Source: Stentor roeselii (lineage: Eukaryota; Ciliophora; Heterotrichea; Heterotrichida; Stentoridae). Taken from it: DNA of 60,978 bases. This document shows, one piece after another, positions 48,375 through 58,200 of the stretch (position 1 is its first letter; each line of letters starts with the position of its first letter). The translations under genes and the position numbers were made by a program. The notes under the pieces were generated by a model, which saw nothing but the letters and a program-made list of their open reading frames with translations, was not told the origin of the DNA and did no database searches. The DNA lies in NCBI GenBank assembly GCA_006503475.1, contig RSEH01000277.1:1-60978 (forward strand), read 5' to 3'.

Positions 48375-48841
48375 TTAGTTAAAGTCTTCTTCAACACCAG
48401 GGCTGATTGAGGTGTAAGGTCTTGGTAGTAGTCAGGGATTTCTTCTTCTAGTTCAAAACCTAAAGCTTGGTAAAACTTGAAAGCGTCGACACTCGCAGTC
48501 CAAACATGAAGAAAAAGCGTTTTAAGACCTGATGAACGCACTTTTTCCATCAAGTGCTCCATCAGAATTCGCCCGACTTTTAGAAGACGGTATGGCTTTA
48601 ACACGCTGCAGGTCATCACGTATATGCAGGTCTCTTCGTTGCGCTGCTCTCGACGAGCGGAAATGCTTCCAATCGCCACATCGCTTAAGTACCCGAGAAA
48701 TGTGAATTCTTGCCATTGGGAGGTTATTGCAAGGTAAAACTTTTCGCTGTAGCCTACTTCTAAGGTGGACTCGTTTATCTTCTTGAACTGTCCTAGGTTC
48801 TTTTCTGATATTGGACCGAAGCTTAGGACAAGTGGCTCCAT
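48371..48841 (-). CDS. N-alpha-acetyltransferase 50-like GNAT protein, 156 aa
   Basis: Close in layout to NAA50: GYLSDVAIGSISARR, IYVMTCSVLKPYRLLKVGR, FLHVWTASVDAFKFYQALGF, and the NYYK-like EIPDYYQDLTP. The acetyl-CoA loop R-x-x-G-x-G reads RLLKVG, with Lys in place of the first Gly; that could reduce catalysis, as in partners that have lost activity. It normally works with the NatA complex on Met-starting proteins. The last codon is TAG, overlapping the stop of the convergent gene. Start context TTAAAAATGG. Confidence 0.93.
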   Translation of the reverse strand: MEPLVLSFGPISEKNLGQFKKINESTLEVGYSEKFYLAITSQWQEFTFLGYLSDVAIGSISARREQRNEETCIYVMTCSVLKPYRLLKVGRILMEHLMEKVRSSGLKTLFLHVWTASVDAFKFYQALGFELEEEIPDYYQDLTPQSALVLKKTLTN

Positions 48842-50016
48842 TTTTAAGGATTATTTTTGGATAGGATAAAGTTGAGATTAAGGTTATGAATGTTGGGGTT
48901 TTTTTGGAGATTTGAGATTTTTTTGTTTTGAAGGGTTTTTTAGCTGAATTATCTTTTTTTGGGATTTTTGAAGATTTTTGAAAGTTTTAGAGGGCATTGT
49001 GAGTTTATTGAAATTTAACTGGTTGAGATTTGAGAGTGGAACTTGAGCTTATTTTGGGATTTGGGATGAGATAGAAGTGAATTGTTTAGATTATCTGTTT
49101 GGAATTCAGTTGATTAGGCATGCTTAAGTAGGTATGAAAATGAAGGTCAATTTTTTCAAGGGCTTTTTGCAGATTTCAACTTTTTTAAGTAACTAAAGAA
49201 CTTTTATAAGCTAATAGTTTAAAGAATCAATAACTTGAATATCTGGATGAGACTAGTGAATATCTAAAGTCTATACAATCCAATTAATCCTTGAGACTTC
49301 CATCATATGTGATAATAATTTCCTTAATTCATCTCTTCTCACAAAAAGGCTTCCGAAATCAAATCCTATAAAAATGGGATCAATTTAATATATGTTTATA
49401 AAAAATCCTCTAAAGCACCTCAAAACAACTATTTTAAAGAAAATCAAGAAAAAAAACTTACAAATCTCTTTTGTTTTTTCAGTAATTAATCCTCAAAAAA
49501 CATCAAATTTGAGAGATAGCCCAAAATTGAAAAAACTATCGATTAGTAATAAATTATCAAAAATATCATCATTGATTCTAATAGTTGTTTATAACCTATT
49601 CACGCTCTTTTTCAGATAAATTAAAGAACACATAGATTCCAAAGTCTCATCATTAAATTCTTCCATCCTCATCGGTAAATAAAACTCAGTCCATCTTCAC
49701 TCCAAAAGAAATCCATTCTAAAATACAATCAAAATTTTCTAATCTCAACAAATTCACCTAAAAAAAATCCAAAAAATCCATTAATTCGATAAATTAACCT
49801 AAAAAAATCCATTAATTCAATAATCCTAGTCAATAACCCAACCCAATCCCCACCACCTCCAAATAAATCCTAATAAATCTCTTCAATCGCCATAAACCTC
49901 CAAATCCTTTCAAAAATTCATAATCAAATCGATTTAAACTCAAATTTTCACCTTTCCATCATCTGTATAATTAAAAATTTTCACAAGATTGATAAATCTC
50001 TGATATTAAAGCAATC
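48842..50016. other. Intergenic region, purine/pyrimidine-skewed, nothing recognised
   Basis: About 1.2 kb. The first part is G/T rich on the plus strand and the part after 49600 is A/C rich, with short direct repeats of AAAAAATCCATTAATTC near 49755 and 49800. A 75-codon frame at 49392-49619 is Lys/Ser/Ile rich and not convincing. Confidence 0.5.
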
Positions 50017-50448
50017 ATGGCTGGAATAACAAAGAATCGATGCAAGTCAGTCCCAAAAGAGTTCATTCTTGAATTCTGTGAAACGAAAATGAGTGAATAT
50101 ACCTCACAAATTTTCAAAGCTTTTGATGAGAACGACTGGACGGCACTTGAAGAGCTTTCAATGAGTTATGAAGCGGACTGCTACACGATCGGTGCAATTG
50201 AAATAGTTGGAAAACTAATCAAACTTAGACTTCAGCTTCATGAGAGATGTACTGATAAGTCGATTATAGAGAATACTTTGAATGGAATTTTAGAAAATTC
50301 ATCAAAAGTTCAGCAGTTTTTAATCAAACATCTGGAAAACCAGGAATGTCATGTTGCATTAAATAGACTACATTATGTTACCCGGCCTGTAAATCAGGCT
50401 GAGCTTGGAAGAAGGAACTGGATGTACAACAATTGTAATGTGCAGTAG
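50017..50448 (+). CDS. Small helical protein, possibly a degenerate HPt-like domain, 143 aa
   Basis: Residues 35-100 show a helical bundle pattern with CYTIGAIEIVGKLIKLRLQL, similar in rhythm to histidine phosphotransfer domains (A..LKGSS..IGA..L....LE). The phospho-accepting His is missing, so it would be a pseudo-HPt or an unrelated four-helix protein. The C-terminal tail is basic and aromatic (LGRRNWMYNN). It ends at TAG. No neighbours within 400 bp on either side. Confidence 0.6.
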   Translation: MAGITKNRCKSVPKEFILEFCETKMSEYTSQIFKAFDENDWTALEELSMSYEADCYTIGAIEIVGKLIKLRLQLHERCTDKSIIENTLNGILENSSKVQQFLIKHLENQECHVALNRLHYVTRPVNQAELGRRNWMYNNCNVQ

Positions 50449-52233
50449 AGAGGCTTATAATTTATAGTATAAAATTTTAGTTAATTGATTTGTGACCCTT
50501 TCAGTCATCTTCAGTCCATATTCATTTAAAATTTGTAACAAAATGATCAGAAAAGGACTTTACTTGGGATTGGCATTTGGAATCTTTTGATTTTTTTCAG
50601 GTTGGAGGATTGAAAGGGTCTTGTGGAATGGTTTGTGGAGAGAGGGGAAATTTTTATGGGTTGGAAAATTTTTAAGTTATTTTGGTTTTGTAAGAATTTT
50701 TAGTGTTTGAAGTGATTTTTTTGTAATGATTGATGATTTAGAGGTTTTTTAGCATTTTTGGTATTTTTTCATGTGAAGATTATTTGTAGTTATCTTTGAA
50801 TTCTAAATGGTTTCATCTATTATAGATTAGTTTAAATTTTTAAAATCTGGTGTCAGGATCTCTTTGTTAAAGTAGTGAGCTATTTAGAGATTAGAAATAA
50901 TAATGATATTTTAAAGGATAATTATAATTAGTTATTTCAAAGAAAAGAAATTTCAGAAGTAATATAATTTCACATATCGTTTAGGAAAAAGTTGTTATTA
51001 TAAAATTATGAATAAATTTACTTATATGAACTTCTGATTATTTATACAGTATATATTTTGTTTTATTTCAACTAAATTAATAATTTGTATGAACTCTTTA
51101 TCTCTAAAATTGGAAGATTTTTGAATTATAATTGTTAAGGTGAGAGATGTTTTTCCCAATAGTGCCCTCCCTACAATTTCACTATTATTATTCTCATGCT
51201 CGTCTAATTCTAAGATATTTCATAATGTAAGCATATTATAAGAATTCAAAATAAAGTGTTGCATCATAAAAATAAAATTTACTCTTTAACCTTGAAATAT
51301 TATTTTTATTTCTTTAAGAGTTGTCGTTATTTATTATTTTATTGGAAGAGCATTCATAATTTTTGAAGCTGCCTCTGAATTTAAGCCTTTGTTGAAATAT
51401 TCAATATTTTATAATGTTGAATTTGCAAGTTTAAGATGTTTCTCTGTTTTTATAAAATTTTCATTAACGATTATTCATCTGTTTCTTCCTTAATAAAATC
51501 AAGTTAAAATGTTTAATATATTCATTACCAAAGAACTCTACACCCATTTCTAATACAAGACATCAAGAATTGTTCATTCATTAACTATCCCAGAGTATAC
51601 TTTGAAATTCTATCTTAATTTCTAGATATTATCTCATCAAGTAATTTAAATTTTCAAGATATTAAAAAAATTGTAAATTTCAATAAATTTTATTAAGATT
51701 CAAAGCCTAAAACAAATTAGGCTGATCATCTGATTTTCAAACTAATTTGATTAGGTAAGCCAAATAAAGAAAAACTTCTCATATATTGACTTAAAGTTTT
51801 CATTGTCTGAACAAAATTGAATATTTTTCAAAAGATAAATGAAATATAAGTACAATCCCATATATTTCATTGAATCACTTAGGAAAATTTAGAAGAATCA
51901 GAAATATTCATTCAGATATGTATATAAAAAGCAGAATTAAATGAAACTAAGGTACTATAAGTTAAATTTTTTGATAATTGTTGTGAAATTTTTACAAAAA
52001 ATTTCAATAAAAAAGCTTAAAAACTTACAATCTCAAGCAATCTAAAATCAAGACTTAAGTTCAAGTCTATTGAGTACTAAAATAGCTTATTCAATTTAGT
52101 TCAGCTATCAATATGAAAGTAAATAAATAACTATTGTGGAGTAATAACTTTTAAATAATTGGCCAGGTGACTTCTAAAGTCCTAGACTGATTCCAAATTC
52201 AACACCCTAAATTATTCATTGTACAGATTAATA
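50449..52233. other. AT-rich region upstream of the giant gene
   Basis: About 1.8 kb with only short frames. Immediately before the start of the giant gene is AACACCCTAA (52201-52210), a near-telomere unit like those of the array near Rpn2. No other element is visible. Confidence 0.5.
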
Positions 52234-55200
52234 ATGATTCTTTTCATCTTGATTCTCTATCTACAGCATGCTTCATCAAGCCACATGAAGTCAGTCTGTC
52301 ATTTAACCTACAGTTCCGTCCCTTTAATCAGCTGTCCTTATTCCTTCACTAGAATCAATACCTCCTGCAATCTTCACTCCGAACAAACCATCTTCTCCAT
52401 CAACTTTAAAAAACTCACCAAAATTCCTAATTTCCGAAATATCGACCTATTCTCAACACTACTAAAAAAAAACCTTCATCAAAGTGACCCGAACAGTCTT
52501 CCGATCCCAACAGTCGACAGAGGTCTTTACTTCGAAAAATCCACTAAAATCATTTCCGAGCGAAAATTGACCCCGGCTCCAGACCTTTCACTTGATTTGA
52601 TTCTGAAAGTTTACGAAGAAGGCGACATCCTCACATTCGGAAGTGAATCAAAAGTTTTAAAGATTTTAATAAAAGACTCAAAAATCGTGTTTTTGTTGAA
52701 GTGCAGTTGTTTGGACTTAACTAGTCAATATGAAGTGAGTTTCAATTTAGAAAAATGGGTTTTTGTTGAGATAAGATTGAGACTAGAGGAAAAGTTTAGC
52801 TTTTTAGAGATCATGGGGCAGAAGTTCAGTCTTGGAAGAAGCTACTTGACTGGAGATTTTGAAGATTTCTGGGAAATTGGAGGATTTCGAGGGTTTTTTG
52901 GGTATTTATCGGTGATTAACAAGGTAATTGGGAGGAATGAGGTCGTTTTCAAGAGTAATGACTGTGATCCTTATGAGTTTTATGAGCCAATCACAAAGGT
53001 TTGTGTAAAAAGTGAAGAAAGATGCAAGTCTTTCAGTCTTCCTCAATGTTCATTTAACCTGCTTGGTTGTTCACAGTCATCAGGGTTCTTAGACAGTGAT
53101 TGTATTTTATGTAAAAATCTAAAAAATTACCCTCATTGTGGATGCGGGTCTAGATGTTTAGAATGCTTCAACCAGATCTCAACTCAATGCGAAAAATGTC
53201 TCCCAGAGTACTTAAAACTTAACAATTTATGCATTTTACCTTTTTACAACTGGAGATTTCCAAGTGAATCTCAAGAATTTTTATTCGATTTCAGCAGAAA
53301 TTTAGAAATAAACGGATTTTTAAGAAAAAGTGAAAAAAAAGTTTTTATTGTAGATCAGAAGTGGTCAAGAGGAGTATTTTTTGATGGGTCTTGGAATTTG
53401 ATATCTTTTGGATATTCTCTTGCTCATAGAAACCTGCTTGTGCTTTGGTTTTTTCCTTTAAATACCGGGTGTCTCCTCTGCAGTCCTCACCTAACAATCT
53501 ATGCAAACGGGTTCTTCGAACTAGTCACCTCGAATGACTTTTCAAGTCTCAGTCATCATAACCAAAAACTATTTTTTCACCTTGAATGGACTTTACTTCA
53601 ACTAAGGCTTGATTATGACCAGGGAAGAACTGAAGTGAGGACTAGTTTTAATGGAAAAGAATTTGAAGTCCTTTCTTTTGAATTTGCTTTGATTGATTTA
53701 AAAGGACTTACAGGGATTGCAGGTCGAGATTTTGAGAGATTTGAAGGATTTGAAGGATTTGAAGGATTTTTTTATAAAATGATGCATTTTTGGAACCAAG
53801 ATCCAAGAGTTTATTTTTATCATGAAGAATTTAAAAGAGAAAGCAAATTTCTTGATATTAAAGGAAAAGTTTCCAGGACTTTACTTGGATTTTCTAAATG
53901 CTATCAAGATCCTTTAAGTAACCAGACAGATCTTTGCGGATGCTGGAATTCAACAAATGAAACTCTTTTAGTAATCGACGAGTGCTGTACAACGATTTGT
54001 CCAACAGGCTTCGAGTTGAATTCAAACAACTCCTGTATTTTAATATCAGAAGAAATAGCAAATTTTCTGTTTACTTCTTTCAACACTTCAACTTTTCCAG
54101 ACTCTAAAAGCCAATTATCTTTTTTTGTATCAACCCCTGGGCAGGTCTACCCAACCATATCTCCATTTCGAGGTATTTACTTCTATAAGAACACTTTAGC
54201 AAATATCTCAGAATTGATACTTTCCTACAATTATTCAATAAGTCTTTGGATCAACATAAAGACATCAGGAACGATTTTTTCTTTCAAGAACATTTCTTTA
54301 GTCTCTACTTCGAGTTCATTGAAGATGTCAACTGATGAGACAGTCATTTATCTCGATTTTAATCCTTTCACTTGGGTTCAAGTCATTCTAAGCAGAATAA
54401 AAAATACTTGGAACCAAACAGAATATTCTCTTAAAAATAATGAAAATTTCATTTCTTTTAATTCAAGTTCAGAACTTTGTGAATTTTCAGAGATTGTCTT
54501 GAACCTTGGAGATATTTTTTCTAATCTTTCAGGATTTTCAGGTTTTATCTACAGACTTTCAATAAATCTTTTTGCAAGTAATAGTGAACATTATTATTTT
54601 CTTGAGACCTGTGCTGTAAATCAATATTATTTTAACAGTAGTTGTTTTCAATGCAAGTCAAACTGCCTAACATGTGCTTATCGAGACACTTGCAACGTTT
54701 GTAGTAGTCTTGCATGTAAAAGCTGCTTTAATACAACGACTTGTAAAGACTGCATCGAAAATGCATTACTTGAAAATGGGACTTGCCGATGTTTTTCTCC
54801 TTTTTCTTTAATTCAGAATGTGACAGGAGAAGCAGTTTGTTCCATGTTAAGAACTCAAAACAACTGCTTATCATCAAATATTTCTTTCGAATTTTCATTA
54901 AATCTCGACATTCCCAGTAGTTTTTACACAAATGGAAGCCTTTCAATGAAGACAAATGATTTGACAAAATGCATCAATTCTCCTTTTCGAGGTGTTTACT
55001 TTAAAGATGGGTGTCTTTTGACTTCCAGCAAAATTCTTATTGATCAACCTTTCCTAATTTCACTTTGGCTGAAAATAGAAAAGGAAGGAGGGATTTTAGC
55101 CATTCAGGACTTTCTTATATTGATAAAAAACGCAAGTATTTCAGATAAAGCTGAACTTTTACCATATACAACTGGAAAAAGCTACCCTTGGCAGGTCTTA

Positions 55201-58200
55201 ACTATTGAGAATAGAATGGAAAGTACGAATTTCGTTTCAGTTATTTTAAAAGACGTAAATGGAATAAAAAATGAGTTTTTATTTCTTAGAGACTGTCTTC
55301 AAATCGAAGGGTTTTTAATGTTAGGCTCTTTTCATTGGGCTTTTCAAGGGTTTAACGGGTTTATCTGGAAGATTAAAGGACAAGAATATATTTTTAATTC
55401 AAGTCAAGATATTATTTTTTGTGATAGTTTGATTATTGAAAATTGCATTTGGAACGTATCATTAAATGAATACTTTTTCAACGGGACTGCTTTTAAATGT
55501 AACTTAGCTTGCACGACTTGTAGAAGAGAAAGTTCTTGTGGAATATGTAATAATGATGCTTGCTCAGTTTGCAGTAGTTCTTATAGTGTTTGTGATAGTT
55601 GTATTTCAAATGCGTATTTTAATGATTCAGCTTGTTTTTGTAATGATCGTTTTGTCTTGGTTAGTAAATTCAATGCGGCTTCTACTTGTAAGGAACTTGG
55701 GTATTGTACTAGTGACCCTGGACAGAAGAAGATTGATAGTTGTTGTTATTCAGTTTGCCCGAGTCAGTTTGTAGATTATAATGGGAACTGCACTCAGGCT
55801 TCTGATATGTTTGTGCATATATCTGGGAATGAATTAATTGAAACATATTTTAAAGATCAGTTTAATAATGATATCTGGATTTATAGTCCTCCTTATACCA
55901 TCAAGCAGAGAGGGTATTATTTTCCTCATAATTATTATATTCATTTGGTTAATGAGATTGTTACTTCTCATTCGTACATGTTTCATTTTTGGATTAAGAT
56001 TTTAAATCCATTAACCACCCTATTAGACTTATCATACCTGTCCATATCTTTAAGTAAAAGTGCAACTTCAGTATCAATAAATGATGTTAAAACAGATTTT
56101 AACGTAATGCACTACGACTGGAGCATTTTGATATTCAAAAGATATACAATAGGAAATCAAGGGTATTTTTCAATTCAATATTATCCTCACTCTTTAGTTT
56201 ATAAAGCGGAAGAACCAACATTTTGTAATTTTGAACGAGGAATAATCAATATTTACGGAAATTCGATGTTTTTAAGAAGATTTCAAGCTTTTAACCGAAT
56301 TTTCGATTTGGAATCAAACCCAATAAAAATCTGCTCAGCTACCCTGATGAATGACGATTGTATTATTGACTGCTCTGAAAATAATTATTTTAATGAAAGT
56401 TGTTCAACTTGCTTGGGAAATTGCTCAAGAGGGTGTGTTAATGGATACAATTGCAACCTTTGTTTTAATCCTCTTTGCATTGATTGTTCTACTTTTACGG
56501 ACTGTCTTAAATGTGACTCAAATTCAACAATGATTAACGGGTCCTGCAAATGTCAGGGAAAATTTTACCTTGATCAACAAAATAATGGAAAAATTCAGTG
56601 TCTTGGATGCAACCCATTTTGCAATAATTGTGCCGGGCCACTCCCTTGTGACTGCAATGAAACAAACAGCACTGGAAAATTCAATGTTATTCATTGTTGT
56701 AGTAAATATTGCCCTACAGGGTTTGAGATCAACGGAAGTACCTGCAGCCGAAAAAATAATCTAGCTGCAAATTTTTCCTTTGACACTAAGAATCTTGTAT
56801 ACTTTGATAGTTCAAATCAAATAATTATTCAAAATGCAGTTCAAGCCCAAGGAAGAGGAGTTTTCTTTCGGGTAGACTCTTATGGAAAAAGCTCAAACTT
56901 CATTTTTCATTACGAACTTTCATTGATTTTTCTAATAAAAGTAGAAAAAGATGGAAATATTATCGGATTTGGAAGATTTTTACTACTATCAAACAATACC
57001 TTGTTGTTTTTAAATGATAACAAGAGTTCAGACCTAAGTGCAAGTTTTAACTACGATGAATGGTTTTATCTTAGCATCCAGAAAGACATGTCTTTCACTT
57101 TAAGTACAATTTTCTTGACAGTAAACAATTTCCAATCAAAAAAATCCTCAGAAGTCTTCTGCGATATTTTCGAAGACTTTCTAAACCTTGGCAGTAATTC
57201 TTCAAGTTTTCAAGGATTTCTTTACACTTTCCAACTTTTTACCATTTTACAAGACCTCTTCTTATCAACCTGTTCAAATCAATCAAACTGTAACTTACCT
57301 TCTTGCACAATAACTGAAACCTTGATCAACTCAACCTGTTATCCTTGCCTTTCTGAATGTGAATCATGCATTTCAACAGTAACCTGCAGTCTTTGTTCAA
57401 ATTCTCTTTGTGAGTCTTGCCAAAACTACTCTTTTTGTGATGTTTGCACGAAAAACTCTAGTTTTAATGAAAGTTTGAAGAGTTGTGAATGTGATGAGTT
57501 GTTTTTTGAAGAAAAAGTGAATAAAACGCATTCAAGATGTGAGAAATGCAGCAGGTTTTGTGGAGGGTCTTGCTTTGGACCACTTCCTTGTGACTGTAAT
57601 GGTGAAAGTGGAGTCAATGTTGAAGACTGTTGCTCTAGTTCTTGCCCTGATGGGTTTTTTAATGATTGAGGGAAATGTTTTAGGGAAAGATTTAAAGTTG
57701 TTGATGTGGTTTTCAAGAATTTTACATGGAATTCAGATATTTTTAAAAATGAGTTTTGGATGAATAGTACTCCAGCTTATCAAAGAGGACATTATTTTGA
57801 TAAAGGTTCGAATGCTAGGAATTTTAAAGATGTTGTTTTGAATTATCAAGCAACTTTAGATATTTGGATCAAAGTAACTGGAGATGGGAAAATTTTTAGG
57901 TTAGATCAAGTTGATTTAGGGTACTATAGCGGAAATTTTGTTGTTAGTTATGACAATCACACTGTTATTCATCAAAATTCAATAAATATCTGGACTTGCC
58001 TAAAGATGCAGTTTATAATTCAAAACAATTTCCTAGTAATTTCAGTATCCAACCTAATCACTCAATACTGGTCCAACCAAGCAACAACCAAAACCTGCAA
58101 TTTCCTAAAAGGTTCCATCCTTCTCGGAGAAACCCAAGATTCATTCACAGGATTTCTCTGGAAACTAACTTTATTCAACTCTCCAGAAAACCTTTTCTCA

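Noticed and set aside
49392-49619. 75-codon plus-strand frame
   Set aside because: Lys/Ser/Ile-rich, poor start context, in a region of skewed composition.
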